From Segatella copri (GTDB lineage Bacteria > Bacteroidota > Bacteroidia > Bacteroidales > Bacteroidaceae): 64,000 nucleotides of DNA. The position numbers were made by a program, and so were the translations under genes. Below the pieces are notes generated by a model, which did no database searches, was not told where the DNA came from, and saw only the letters and a list, made by a program, of their open reading frames with translations. The stretch spans positions 62,001 through 126,000 of the forward strand of contig NZ_NMPZ01000002.1 in the NCBI RefSeq assembly GCF_002224675.1. The letters run 5' to 3'. How positions within the stretch are numbered: position 1 is the first letter of the stretch; every line of letters begins with the position of its first letter. This document shows positions 34,183 to 43,579 of the stretch, piece after piece.

Positions 34183-34213
34183 CAAAGATACAGCAAATTA
34201 TAGATACGACAAA
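34183..34213 (-). promoter_or_regulatory. promoter of the GNAT-nitrilase gene
   Basis: Minus-strand TATCTTTG at 34190-34183 and TTTG at 34213-34210, spaced 19 bases. Confidence 0.8.
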
Positions 34214-34290
34214 GAGTTTTCGCAAATAATTGATATTTACGAAAACTCTTTTCATGTATTTTGCTGTAAGAAAGCCTTTTGGCTTAGAAT

Positions 34291-36021
34291 TTAACGCAAA
34301 AACTTGGCATCTTCCTGCGGTATTGCCTCGTCATGATCATCGAGATAGAGCAACTTTACCGGATGATATTTATCACTTGCCACCGAGTATTCATCCTGAC
34401 GATAATGGGTCTGAATGCCACCGATGCCCAACATGGTATGGAATGCCGAAAGACTCGTCTGAACCTGCTTGGTACGGTTATCCGCCAGAGCTTTCACTAC
34501 CTTCGGATATTTCTTATCAAAGCCTTGCGAAGTCCAGATGATGAAAGGCACATGCAGTTCGTAATCCGAAGCCTTCGGGGCAGCATGAAGGAAGAGGCAG
34601 CGCTCATCATCGAAAATATTCTCTCCATGATCGCTGGTATAGAGCATCGCTGATATAGGCTGACCATATACCCCATCCGTCTTAGTCTGTATCCCCTCCC
34701 ATTTCTGCAGACGTTCAATGATACCATGCAGGATATAATCGGTATATCGGATGGTATTATCATAGGCATTCAGGAGGTCACGCCGATTCTCCGACTTTGC
34801 CTCACTCCTGCTATCGGGCTTGAAATAAGCGAAACTACGGGGATAACGCTCTTGATAATTGAAGTGAGAACCATAGGTATGAAGAACGACGAAGAGCTTG
34901 CGATAATGGTAATGGGCAGACGAGGAAGCATCAGCCTTGGGCAATATCTCATCCAGTTTCTGCAACAAATCCTCATCATAGTGACTGCCCTGGGCAGATT
35001 CTTCCTTCTTCAGAAAGTAATGCTCATCAGCCTGTTCTCCCAGAAAATCGATAAACGAATGATTGGGCAACTGGTTGCTGATAAACACGGTATGGAATCC
35101 GGCTTCCCTGAAGGCTGCCAGAATGCCTTTCTCATGAAAAAGGCGCTCAAAATCCTCTGCCGATGCAGCAGACAGAAGCATCGGAACACTCTTGTGGGTG
35201 GTGTTGCTCTGCGTGGTTGCATCAGGGAAAGCCATAATACCCTGCGTTTTGGAAAGCAGAGGATTGGTATCACGAGGATAGCCATAGAGACTGAAGTTGT
35301 GGGCTCTCGCCGTCTCACCCACCACCATCACATACACCTCTGGAGCCTCAGCATCGTGCTCGCTCCTGGCATCAAACTTGAAATCCCTGCTTGCCTCCCT
35401 GTAATTTTCCGATGCCGCATTGCGCTCGAAAGCCAGATAGAGATTGTAGCAGACGTTGACAGGATAGAGCTGATTGCGCATCCGGTAATCATCCACCACC
35501 ACATAGCATGCCAGCAGACAGAAGAGGCCGATAGCCCCCACCTCCATCAGCCATTTGCGAACGTGATGCTGAAAAGAGACAGATATCTGATGCTTCTTCC
35601 TGACATGGATGACAGCCAGGATGAGCAAGGGAAGATAAATCACAAAAACACCTACCACGGCAGGTACCAGATTGTCCAGCAGTTCCATCACCTCTCCCGG
35701 ATTGGTAGTCACGAGATTCAGGAACATATCCACCGCTATCACTCCTGTACCGAAGAGATAGAGCAACACCAGCTGGAAGGCTGCGAAAAAGACAAAGAGA
35801 AATGCCCACCATACCATCTTGCCCGGACATCTGGCTACGGAAAAGAACCACATATACAGAGCCAGGGGCAACAGCACATTGGCTGCGCCTGCCCAGAAAG
35901 ACAATCTTTCGGTAAAGCACAGGGCGATGTTGGGCAGCAGCAATGACACCACCGCATACCAGTAAAGGAAGGTACCCGAAGACACCTTATTATATATAGT
36001 ATTACATATAGAATGATTCAT
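34291..36021 (-). CDS. EptA-like phosphoethanolamine transferase
   Basis: Inner-membrane enzyme of 576 aa that transfers phosphoethanolamine from phosphatidylethanolamine, typically to lipid A or another glycolipid. Five hydrophobic segments occupy residues 15-185. The periplasmic alkaline-phosphatase-like domain starts near residue 230 with VMVVGETARAHNFSLYGYPR, in which Thr is the nucleophile. The metal ligands in LYTSDHGEN and the following acidic and His residues are present. The product may alter surface charge and resistance to cationic peptides; this is family inference. The surface-antigen barrel lies upstream on the same strand (69 bases). Confidence 0.92.
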   Translation of the reverse strand: MNHSICNTIYNKVSSGTFLYWYAVVSLLLPNIALCFTERLSFWAGAANVLLPLALYMWFFSVARCPGKMVWWAFLFVFFAAFQLVLLYLFGTGVIAVDMFLNLVTTNPGEVMELLDNLVPAVVGVFVIYLPLLILAVIHVRKKHQISVSFQHHVRKWLMEVGAIGLFCLLACYVVVDDYRMRNQLYPVNVCYNLYLAFERNAASENYREASRDFKFDARSEHDAEAPEVYVMVVGETARAHNFSLYGYPRDTNPLLSKTQGIMAFPDATTQSNTTHKSVPMLLSAASAEDFERLFHEKGILAAFREAGFHTVFISNQLPNHSFIDFLGEQADEHYFLKKEESAQGSHYDEDLLQKLDEILPKADASSSAHYHYRKLFVVLHTYGSHFNYQERYPRSFAYFKPDSRSEAKSENRRDLLNAYDNTIRYTDYILHGIIERLQKWEGIQTKTDGVYGQPISAMLYTSDHGENIFDDERCLFLHAAPKASDYELHVPFIIWTSQGFDKKYPKVVKALADNRTKQVQTSLSAFHTMLGIGGIQTHYRQDEYSVASDKYHPVKLLYLDDHDEAIPQEDAKFLR

Positions 36022-36090
36022 AGACTACACCTTATTATATATATAGAGCATATCGTGAAAGCATCGTGAATGCATCATGAAAAAGTCTCA

Positions 36091-37260
36091 TCAAAATGCC
36101 TCGTTGATATTGAAGAGGAAGCCAGACTGTCCCGACTTACCAAATCCATAATCCAATCGTACATTCACATTCTTCTTGAACTCCCAGCGATAGCCTACTC
36201 CCGCATTCGGCAGAATCTGTCTGCTTCGCAACGCAGAGAACTTAGGGAAAACTGTACCTGCTCCAGCCCAGACCACAATACCATTTCGCTTCCAGACATG
36301 CTGGCGCAACTCCACGGTAGCCTCCAGTGAATGCTTGTCACGATAGCGGCCCTCGTAATAGCCGCGCATCGAACTGGTACCTCCCAGTTCCGCCATCATA
36401 CCCCATGAAGGATTGCCGAAATTGAGATTGGCTCCGAAATCCTCGGCAAGAATCGTTCCCTTGCCCAGTCGCTGATAGGCATCAAAACGGAAGTGAGTCG
36501 TACTGAAAGCATAATCATTACCCATAAATTTTGGTCGGAACATCTGCTTCAGATTCAGATAGATACCCCGGTGCGGATTGGTAAGATTATCCCGGTTGTC
36601 ATAAACCAGAGATACGCCCGCTCCTACATTCCAGGTATGCTTATCCATCCCCTGCAGCAATTCCGGGCGCTCTATCTGCTTGCCTATCACATAGTCGTAA
36701 GCTGCCATTGGTCCCACATAGAAGTTATCGGCTACCCTGAACAGAAAACTGGCTTCTGCCTGAGCCTGCCAACGCTTCATATCACTCTTGTTGTCATCGT
36801 TATCGCCCATCTCGTAACCGATTCCCCAGAAATCGGAAGGGAATGAATAGAAATAGAGATGATAATCAATGCGGTAACGACCGGCAGGAGCTATATGATT
36901 ACCCCGAACACCCAACATATAGAAGCCCACCGAACTGACATCACCGAAAAGCGATACATTGGAAGGCGGCAAGATGCTATCGTTAGGATCGGTGCGGTAA
37001 AGTCCTGCAGCCACCATTCCCAAACCAAACTTGGTATCAGAAGCATAGTGAGGACCTCCGATTACGCTGAAGTCGAACCGCTTATGCTGCTTGTTCTTGT
37101 TGGCATCATTGAAGTAGTCTAGGAATCGCGTCATCCACGATTTCTTGACCTGCTGGGCTGTATCCACCTTCTCAGAAGAGAGAGTATCTGAAGAAATTGG
37201 CTCCGAGGCATAGCTGCTCAATGCCATCATCGCAAAAAGTATGATTAGAATATGCTTCAT
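36091..37260 (-). CDS. BamA/TamA-type surface-antigen beta-barrel protein
   Basis: Outer-membrane protein of 389 aa with a signal peptide (MKHILIILFAMMALSSYA). The region after about residue 60 reads as the 16-strand barrel of the bacterial surface antigen (D15) family: FDFSVIGGPHYASDTKFGLG, VGAGVSLVYDNRDNLTNPHRGIYLNL, and the loop-6-type motif GTSSMRGYYEGRYRDK. No POTRA domains are present, so it is not BamA itself. Similar POTRA-less barrels occur throughout Bacteroidota with unknown roles. The end VRLDYGFGKSGQSGFLFNINEAF fits a final strand. Confidence 0.85.
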   Translation of the reverse strand: MKHILIILFAMMALSSYASEPISSDTLSSEKVDTAQQVKKSWMTRFLDYFNDANKNKQHKRFDFSVIGGPHYASDTKFGLGMVAAGLYRTDPNDSILPPSNVSLFGDVSSVGFYMLGVRGNHIAPAGRYRIDYHLYFYSFPSDFWGIGYEMGDNDDNKSDMKRWQAQAEASFLFRVADNFYVGPMAAYDYVIGKQIERPELLQGMDKHTWNVGAGVSLVYDNRDNLTNPHRGIYLNLKQMFRPKFMGNDYAFSTTHFRFDAYQRLGKGTILAEDFGANLNFGNPSWGMMAELGGTSSMRGYYEGRYRDKHSLEATVELRQHVWKRNGIVVWAGAGTVFPKFSALRSRQILPNAGVGYRWEFKKNVNVRLDYGFGKSGQSGFLFNINEAF

Positions 37261-37322
37261 AAAGTCAATATTTTCCTGTTGATTCTTTTTTCGTCATTCA
37301 CTAATAAACCTGTGACACATTA

Positions 37323-38285
37323 TTAATATACCAGTGACACATTATCTATCCACAAGGTGTTGCCTGGTGTTCCGATATAGGCACCGCCATCCGAAGAAGA
37401 GAACTGGAGAATGAGATGAGTAGGCGTTTCATCGGCAGCAGCCCATCCCACTTCTCTTACGGGCACACTCTTACCCTTGCTGTTGCGGGCATAATCGGTA
37501 GAACGGAGTCCCATCGTTGCGGCATGGTAGCCAGCCATGTGACGGATATCACCATAGTGGATGGTATAGGTTGCATCTTCCACCCATCCATTCGTACTCT
37601 TGCCGTATCGTACCACCATCGTACCCACTCGCTTGGCTGTGATATTACCCTTGGCATCCTCGTGACGCTTCTGAAGATAGAGCACCACGATGGCATGGTC
37701 TCTTCCAGCCACAGTAGAGGCACCACTGAATCCATTCTGTTTGATACGGTTGGCAACATTAGGAAGGGAGGTCTTGTAATCGAAACGCAAAGCCTTAGGA
37801 CGAGCCGTAAACGGAATACCCCAGTTGATAGCCTTTGGACCATCCTTGGTACTGGTGATCGGTTCACGAACATTTCCCAGGAAAAGGGAACCAGCTGCAA
37901 GTACCTTGATATTGATAAGTCCCAACACCTTTACCTTTTCTATATGAGTCTCCAGTTTGGCGCAATAGCCACTGCCGTGCCTGTCGCGATAAACCGAATT
38001 ATTGGTCTTGTAAATGCCGGAAACATGTGCAAGAACATTGGATGAGCCCCAAGGAGACCCACCCTTATTGGTATATGGAGTATTGCCATGGATAGTCATA
38101 TTAGGTCCTACGGCATAAATGGTTTTCTGATTACCACCAATGATAGCCGACTCTTTGATATTTCTGATTACCCAGTGGTCCATGTTTCCATATTTCAGAG
38201 GAACCACTTTTTCCTGTCCCTGCATAGGAAGGCATGACAAAATAGCAAGCGCTAATGCAATGCCGAAAATTACTTGTTTTTTCAT
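37323..38285 (-). CDS. PCMD-domain secreted protein
   Basis: Protein of 320 aa with a signal peptide (MKKQVIFGIALALAILSCLP, then MQGQE; the Cys could also serve as a lipidation site). The rest resembles the PCMD (putative carbohydrate metabolism) domain: HWVIRNIKESAIIGGNQKTIYAVGPN near the start, KALRFDYKTSLP in the middle, and the closing GAYIGTPGNTLWIDNVSLVY. The name is historic; no activity has been shown that I can cite. PCMD proteins often sit in surface-glycan or adhesin loci. It is upstream of the surface-antigen gene, 62 bases away. Confidence 0.75.
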   Translation of the reverse strand: MKKQVIFGIALALAILSCLPMQGQEKVVPLKYGNMDHWVIRNIKESAIIGGNQKTIYAVGPNMTIHGNTPYTNKGGSPWGSSNVLAHVSGIYKTNNSVYRDRHGSGYCAKLETHIEKVKVLGLINIKVLAAGSLFLGNVREPITSTKDGPKAINWGIPFTARPKALRFDYKTSLPNVANRIKQNGFSGASTVAGRDHAIVVLYLQKRHEDAKGNITAKRVGTMVVRYGKSTNGWVEDATYTIHYGDIRHMAGYHAATMGLRSTDYARNSKGKSVPVREVGWAAADETPTHLILQFSSSDGGAYIGTPGNTLWIDNVSLVY

Positions 38286-38314
38286 ATCTATTACTTTTAT
38301 CTTTCTAGATGCTG

Positions 38315-38322
38315 CAAAGATA
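38315..38322 (-). promoter_or_regulatory. -7 box before the PCMD gene
   Basis: Minus-strand TATCTTTG, 30 bases before the ATG. No clear -33 box is visible. Confidence 0.5.
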
Positions 38323-38426
38323 GAAAAACTTTTCGTACTTTCGGGTTTTCAAAGTACTAAAAAATGAATTATTAAGAAATAATAATATATTTAGGGGATT
38401 TTAATCGATGAAAAACAAAAAAAAGC

Positions 38427-38475
38427 CCCGCAAGAGCAAAAGCTTGGGATAGTGAAAGCTTTTGCTCTTACAGGG
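38427..38475. terminator. REP-like hairpin at the 3' end of rfbB
   Basis: AAGAGCAAAAGCTT pairs with AAGCTTTTGCTCTT around a 9-base loop. It contains the dispersed GCAAAAGCTT motif, lies 7 bases after the rfbB stop, and is followed on the minus strand by T residues. Confidence 0.75.
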
Positions 38476-38481
38476 TGTCTA

Positions 38482-39615
38482 TTAACGGTTAGAATACATG
38501 TTGTCATAGTACTTCTGGTAATCGCCAGAGGTAACGTTGTCCATCCATTCCTGGTTATCGAGATACCATTTTACGGTCTCCTCGATACCCTCCTCAAACT
38601 GGAGTGATGGCTCCCAACCGAGTTCCTTCTGAAGCTTGCGAGAGTCGATGGCATAACGCATATCGTGACCCTTTCTGTCAGTTACGTAAGTGATGAGATC
38701 CATATCCTCGCCTTCCTTTCTGCCGAGCAGACGGTCAACAGTCTTGATGACCACCTTGATGATATCAATGTTCTTCCACTCGTTGAAACCGCCGATGTTG
38801 TAAGTCTCGGCAATCTTACCCCTGTGGAAAATCATATCGATGGCACGGGCATGATCTACTACATACAACCAGTCGCGCACATTCTCACCCTTACCATATA
38901 CAGGCAATGGCTTGCGATGACGGATGTTGTTGATGAACAGCGGAATCAACTTCTCTGGGAACTGGTATGGACCATAGTTGTTAGAACAGTTGGTCACGAT
39001 GGTTGGCATACCGTATGTATCGTGGAAAGCACGCACGAAGTGGTCTGAGCTTGCCTTAGATGCAGAGTATGGAGAGTGAGGATTATACTTGGTAGTCTCC
39101 AGGAAGAACTCCTCGCCGTAAGCCTCGTGGTTCTTACCGCTGGATGCCTTGGTGGTGAAAGAAGCAGGAACGCCCTCAGGATGAGTCATCTGCAATGCAC
39201 CGTAAACCTCATCGGTAGAGATGTGGTAGAAACGCTTGCCCTCATATCCCTCAGGAAGACTCTCCCAGTAAATCTTGGCAGCCTGGAGCAGAGACAGGGT
39301 ACCCATCACGTTGGTATGAGCAAAAGTGAAAGGATCCTTGATACTTCTATCTACATGACTCTCGGCAGCGAGATGGATGATGCCATCCACCTTGTAGTCC
39401 TGCATCAGCTTCAGCATCAGGTCGAAATCGCAGATATCGCCCTTAACGAAAGTATAGTTAGGCTTGTCCTCAATGTCCTTGAGGTTAGCCAGGTTACCTG
39501 CGTATGTCAACTTGTCGAGGTTGATGATGTGATACTCAGGATATTTGTTCACGAAAAGTCTTACTACGTGTGAGCCGATGAAACCAGCACCGCCCGTGAT
39601 AATGATATTCTTCAT
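38482..39615 (-). CDS. rfbB: dTDP-glucose 4,6-dehydratase
   Basis: Converts dTDP-glucose to dTDP-4-keto-6-deoxyglucose, second step to dTDP-L-rhamnose for surface polysaccharides. The 377-aa protein has the NAD-binding start MKNIIITGGAGFIGSHVV, the catalytic region HISTDEVYGAL and the YSASKASSDHFVRAF lysine motif (YxxxK), and WLYVVDHARAID. It is the second gene of a pair with rfbD, 23 bases downstream of it. rfbA and rfbC are not in the window. Confidence 0.97.
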   Translation of the reverse strand: MKNIIITGGAGFIGSHVVRLFVNKYPEYHIINLDKLTYAGNLANLKDIEDKPNYTFVKGDICDFDLMLKLMQDYKVDGIIHLAAESHVDRSIKDPFTFAHTNVMGTLSLLQAAKIYWESLPEGYEGKRFYHISTDEVYGALQMTHPEGVPASFTTKASSGKNHEAYGEEFFLETTKYNPHSPYSASKASSDHFVRAFHDTYGMPTIVTNCSNNYGPYQFPEKLIPLFINNIRHRKPLPVYGKGENVRDWLYVVDHARAIDMIFHRGKIAETYNIGGFNEWKNIDIIKVVIKTVDRLLGRKEGEDMDLITYVTDRKGHDMRYAIDSRKLQKELGWEPSLQFEEGIEETVKWYLDNQEWMDNVTSGDYQKYYDNMYSNR

Positions 39616-39638
39616 TTCAATTCTTTTTTATATTATAA

Positions 39639-40511
39639 TTATTTTGCTTCCGCCAATTCGGCGATACATTTCTTCAAACTGTCTGTCCAGTATGGCACCT
39701 TGAATCCGAAGGTCTGCTTCAGCTTGCTCTTGTCGAGCACAGAGAAGTGAGGACGCTTCACTGGGCTTGGGAACTCCTCGCTGTAGCAAGGCTGGATATC
39801 GCAGGTGTTTCCGCTGAGCTCGCAGATGATCTTGGCAAAATCGAACCAAGAGCATACACCCTCGTTAGAGAAATGATAGATGCCAGTCTTGTCGAGCTGG
39901 TTGGTCTCAATGATGTGAGAGATGACAGCAGCCAGATCGCCGGCATAGGTAGGAGTACCCACCTGGTCAAATACCACCTTCAGGGTGTCGTGACTTGCCG
40001 TGAGGTTCTGCATCGTCTTCACGAAATTCTTACCCCACTGCGAGTAGAGCCATGCCGTACGGATGATGATGTGCTTGCAGCCGGTAGCCTCGATGCTTTT
40101 TTCTCCGGCGAGCTTGGTTTTGCCATATACGCCGAGCGGATTGGTTTCCCAGTCTTCCTTGCAAGGGATGTTCTTGTCGCCCTGGAACACATAGTCTGTG
40201 CTCACATGAATCAGGGTTCCATCCACTTCCTTCATCGCCTGAGCCAAGTTGCCTGCTGCCGTATTGTTGAGCAGGTTGGCGAGGTCGAAATCGCTCTCCG
40301 CCTTATCCACGTTGGTATAGGCAGCGCAGTTAACGATAACCTGGATATCATTTTCCTTCACCTTTTCGCGGATAGCGTCGAGGTTAGTAATATCCAATTT
40401 CTCATAGCCTTCAGCTACATCGGTGAAGACAAACTTGTGATTGCTGTTTTTGGCGCAAATCTGCATTTCATGGCCGAGCTGACCATTAGCGCCTGTAACT
40501 AATATATTCAT
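39639..40511 (-). CDS. rfbD: dTDP-4-dehydrorhamnose reductase
   Basis: Final reductase of dTDP-L-rhamnose synthesis. The 290-aa protein begins MNILVTGANGQLGHEMQ (NADPH-binding GxxGxxG), with NCAAYTNVDKAESD, HVSTDYVFQGD and the YGKTKLAGEKSIEA YxxxK motif, and the closing RPHFSVLDKSKLKQTFG. It is the first gene of the rfbD-rfbB pair; the promoter is at 40563-40570. Confidence 0.97.
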   Translation of the reverse strand: MNILVTGANGQLGHEMQICAKNSNHKFVFTDVAEGYEKLDITNLDAIREKVKENDIQVIVNCAAYTNVDKAESDFDLANLLNNTAAGNLAQAMKEVDGTLIHVSTDYVFQGDKNIPCKEDWETNPLGVYGKTKLAGEKSIEATGCKHIIIRTAWLYSQWGKNFVKTMQNLTASHDTLKVVFDQVGTPTYAGDLAAVISHIIETNQLDKTGIYHFSNEGVCSWFDFAKIICELSGNTCDIQPCYSEEFPSPVKRPHFSVLDKSKLKQTFGFKVPYWTDSLKKCIAELAEAK

Positions 40512-40562
40512 ATTTTGCTGTGATACTAGTTAATGATAATACATTATATATATAATATGTGG

Positions 40563-40570
40563 CAAAGATA
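40563..40570 (-). promoter_or_regulatory. -7 box of the rfbD-rfbB operon
   Basis: Minus-strand TATCTTTG about 50 bases before the rfbD start codon. Confidence 0.6.
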
Positions 40571-40655
40571 ATGAATTATTCCGAGCTACACAACTTTTAT
40601 GAAGACAAAAAGATTCATAGTAACATAAATTATACTTTAAGGAAGTACAACCCTG

Positions 40656-40919
40656 TAAAAACAAAAAGCCCGCCGCCTTCTTTCACAAGAAAACGACGAG
40701 TCTTTCCTAAACATAATAGTAAAGCATTGCTGCTTTTTTGAAAGCAAATAGATTCAATCAAGCAGGCTTCCTATTTCAATCAATCTTTCCCCTAAGAAAC
40801 TAATACTGTTATTTAAATCAACATACTAAATCAACAAAAGGAATATTTATATACCTTTAAACTTTAGAAGACTTGAAGTGGTTTTTAAACCAAAGTCATT
40901 TTTACTGCTTTTTTGAATT
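40656..40919 (-). ncRNA. candidate non-coding RNA upstream of rfbD (about 260 nt)
   Basis: On the minus strand a TATCTTTG box at 40933-40926 is followed by about 220 nt without a useful reading frame. Then comes a hairpin with 12 paired positions (40698-40687 with 40682-40671, loop GTGA) and a T-rich run: an intrinsic terminator. Inside, GACTT..AAGTC with TGGTTT/AAACCA forms a second hairpin near 40900-40870, and AAATAG/CTATTT a third. It could instead be a terminated long leader of rfbD. No match to 6S, tmRNA, SRP RNA or RNase P was evident. The rest of the 625-base gap is A+T-rich and empty. Confidence 0.45.
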
Positions 40920-41080
40920 CCGCTGCAAAGATACGTACTTTTTTGGCTATCTGTACACCCTAGTAGGCGTATAGTAAATAGAATGTAGATTTGCTAGGTA
41001 TATAACCTACCGATTATCAGTATTTTAACCCATTTAAGCATTTTTATCAAAGTAAATGCTTTTATTAGAAATCTTTTCTA

Positions 41081-41088
41081 TATCTTTG
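41081..41088 (+). promoter_or_regulatory. -7 box of the DUF6377 gene
   Basis: TATCTTTG, 48 bases before the ATG at 41137. Confidence 0.6.
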
Positions 41089-41136
41089 CAGCGTAAACAA
41101 TAAAAATCGTACAAAAGGATAAAAATAGTATAGAAA

Positions 41137-42753
41137 ATGAAGCAGTACATACTTTTACTATTCATCATGATACCACTTCTCTCCTATGGCAAGACCGATA
41201 TGGAAAAGCTATTGGAGCGGGTTGACCATGCTATCGAAATGGACAGCTACTACCAGCAACAGAAAGAGAAGGAGCTCAAACGACTGAGACGACAGGCAGG
41301 CGATGCAATCACTGCCGAAGAAAGGTTATGCTACCTCGACAGTCTCTATCGTGCCTATAGTAACTATCGCTACGACTCATCATGTGCCTATGTGAGCAAA
41401 GGGCTCCAACTGGCAGAAGCTACCCATAACACCTTTTATATTACTCACTTCAAGATACACCGGGCATCCGTGCTGTCGGTGGGAGGATTCTATGCCAAGG
41501 CGGAAGGCATTCTGGAGACACTCGACCCTAAGCAAATGCCCTACGAACAGAAGCTGTATTACTACTTCACCTATGCCTGGCTGTTCAATTACTGGCAATC
41601 TTACGCAGCCAAATCGGAATTTGCAAACGACTTCAAAGCCAAGAAGAAGTATTATATGGGAATTTTGCTTGAAAACTTCAATGAAAAAGGCAAGAAGTCG
41701 GCATATTACCAGTATCTGAAGGGAGAATATTTATTTCTCAGCTCGCCTACACACAGAAGTGTATTGGACTGTTATCTCAAAGCTTTAAAGATGACGGCTA
41801 AAAACGATCGACTGCATCCTATGGCAGCATACGGCATAGCCCGTTACTACAGAGACCTCGAACAGTATGATCTGTATGTGAAGTATCTGGTAGAGGCAAG
41901 TGAGTCTGATGGAATTTGCCAACTCAAGGAGACAACAGCCCTCCAAAAACTTGCCTATTTTCTCTACGAAACGGACAAAGACGACAGCAAGCGTGCCACC
42001 CGATATATCCAACATTCCATGGAGGATGCCCAGTTTTTCAACAACCGTCTCCGTATGATAGAGATTTCAAACATCCTGCCAGTGATTGTTACAAGCAACC
42101 AGGAGGCTGCAGAACGCTCCCGTACCCGTATGGAGATTGGATTCATCTGTGCCTGCGTCATCTTAACCATCATCCTGATTCTTACAGTGGTGAATACCAA
42201 ACAGAAAAACAGTTTGAAGAAAAACCGAAAGGAGATTGCGGCACAGAACAAGCAGTTGGCAGAGCTCAACCAGCGACTGATGGATACCAACAAGCGACGC
42301 GAAACCTATATGAGCCTCTTCATGGATATCAGCGCCCTGTATATCCGCAAGTTGGATGACTACAGAAAACTGGTGAGCAGAAAGGTAAAAGCCAAGCAGA
42401 CAGACGACTTACTGAAGAGCATCAACAGCTTCAAGCTGGCAGAAGAGGAATCGTCAATGTTCTACATCCGTTTCGACAAGGCTTTCATGGAATTGTATCC
42501 GAATTTCGTCCAGGAACTGAATACGCTTCTCAAGCCAGAGCACCATATTGTGCTGCCATCTCCTACGGAGCTGACAACCGAAGTAAGAATCTATGCTCTG
42601 ATGAGACTGGGCGTAACGGATAGCCAGGAAATAGCAACCCTGCTGTACTACTCTACCCAAACCATCTACAATTACAAGTCGGGAATGAGAGCCAAGGCGA
42701 TCAACAGGGAAACCTTCGAGTCGGATATCAACCGACTCTGCCACATTATATAA
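41137..42753 (+). CDS. DUF6377 transcriptional regulator with TPR-like sensor part
   Basis: Protein of 538 aa of a family common in Prevotella and Bacteroides. A signal peptide ([18 protein letters not shown]) leads a helical, TPR-like periplasmic part (about 20-325). One membrane helix follows ([19 protein letters not shown], about 333-351), then a coiled coil ([23 protein letters not shown]), then the cytoplasmic DUF6377 core. The C-terminal [30 protein letters not shown] is a helix-turn-helix of the LuxR-like kind. It is therefore a probable one-component transmembrane regulator. It is divergent from rfbD-rfbB, across a gap with a candidate RNA; regulating surface sugars would be a guess. 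Confidence 0.85.
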   Translation: MKQYILLLFIMIPLLSYGKTDMEKLLERVDHAIEMDSYYQQQKEKELKRLRRQAGDAITAEERLCYLDSLYRAYSNYRYDSSCAYVSKGLQLAEATHNTFYITHFKIHRASVLSVGGFYAKAEGILETLDPKQMPYEQKLYYYFTYAWLFNYWQSYAAKSEFANDFKAKKKYYMGILLENFNEKGKKSAYYQYLKGEYLFLSSPTHRSVLDCYLKALKMTAKNDRLHPMAAYGIARYYRDLEQYDLYVKYLVEASESDGICQLKETTALQKLAYFLYETDKDDSKRATRYIQHSMEDAQFFNNRLRMIEISNILPVIVTSNQEAAERSRTRMEIGFICACVILTIILILTVVNTKQKNSLKKNRKEIAAQNKQLAELNQRLMDTNKRRETYMSLFMDISALYIRKLDDYRKLVSRKVKAKQTDDLLKSINSFKLAEEESSMFYIRFDKAFMELYPNFVQELNTLLKPEHHIVLPSPTELTTEVRIYALMRLGVTDSQEIATLLYYSTQTIYNYKSGMRAKAINRETFESDINRLCHII

Positions 42754-42797
42754 TAAGTAAGTTCCGCACGCCCTGAGGGCGTACGGAACTTACTTAT
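42754..42797. terminator. hairpin between the DUF6377 and SDR genes
   Basis: AAGTAAGTTCCG pairs with CGGAACTTACTT, enclosing CGCCCTGAGGGCG, itself a palindrome of the dispersed GCCCTG family. It lies between convergent genes. Confidence 0.8.
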
Positions 42798-42803
42798 AAA
42801 AGA

Positions 42804-43556
42804 TTAGTCACGATGGATAACGGTTCCATTAGCCTGATGGGTAGCAAGAACCAGGACTTCTGCAATCTGCACATGCTCCGGAGCACTGGCAGCATAGAAA
42901 GCCACATCCGCAATATCATCACCATTCAATGGTTCGATACCCTGATAAACACTGGCAGCACGCTGATTATCTCCATGGAAACGGACATTAGAGAAATTCG
43001 TCTCCACCAAGCCGGGCTTGACATTGGTAACACGCACCTTGGTATGAGCCACATCAATACGCAAGCCATCGGTGATTGCCTTGACGGCAGCCTTGGTAGC
43101 ACAATATACATTGCCACCAGCGTAAGCCGCATCACCAGCCACACTACCAATATTAATAATGTGTCCATGATTACGTCTCACCATACCAGGAACTATCAGA
43201 CGAGTCATGGTGAGGAGTCCCTTGATATTAGTATCAATCATCTGATCCCAATCCTCGAAACTACCCTGATACTCAGGTTCCAGACCACGAGCCAAGCCTG
43301 CATTATTGATCAGCACATCAATATTGCGCCAATCCTGCGGAATATAATCCACAGCCTTTCTTGCCGCTTCACGGTTACGCACATCAAAAGCCAGAGCAAG
43401 GACCTGTACCCCCTCTGCCTCCAACTCTTTCTTGAGAATTTCCAGTTTACCGGTGTTTCTACCCGTAATGATCAAATCGTAGCCACCTCTTGCAAAGCGG
43501 CGTGCACAACCCTCGCCAATTCCGCTGGTTGCACCTGTGATAAGAGCAATTTTCAT
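42804..43556 (-). CDS. SDR-family NAD(P)-dependent oxidoreductase (YdfG-like)
   Basis: Classical short-chain dehydrogenase of 250 aa: TGATSGIGEGCARRFARGG cofactor loop (residues 7-25), NNAG (about 86-89), catalytic Ser in INIGSVAGD, and the YCATKAA Tyr/Lys pair. It most resembles serine/3-hydroxy acid dehydrogenases (YdfG), but the substrate cannot be fixed from sequence alone. It is second in a pair with the histidine phosphatase gene (23 bases). Confidence 0.92.
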   Translation of the reverse strand: MKIALITGATSGIGEGCARRFARGGYDLIITGRNTGKLEILKKELEAEGVQVLALAFDVRNREAARKAVDYIPQDWRNIDVLINNAGLARGLEPEYQGSFEDWDQMIDTNIKGLLTMTRLIVPGMVRRNHGHIINIGSVAGDAAYAGGNVYCATKAAVKAITDGLRIDVAHTKVRVTNVKPGLVETNFSNVRFHGDNQRAASVYQGIEPLNGDDIADVAFYAASAPEHVQIAEVLVLATHQANGTVIHRD

Positions 43557-43579
43557 ATACTTTGATTTTTATGATTAGT

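Noticed and set aside
34726..35946. Open frame of 406 codons on the plus strand
   Set aside because: Antisense to the EptA-like gene, whose membrane and catalytic motifs are clear.
37297..37344. Direct repeat GTGACACATTAT before and within the PCMD 3' end
   Set aside because: Two short copies only, one partly coding; could be chance or slippage.
40559..40741. Small gene of 60 codons upstream of rfbD
   Set aside because: Starts inside the rfbD -7 box, low-complexity Lys/Asn/Pro sequence, and opposite the candidate RNA's terminator.
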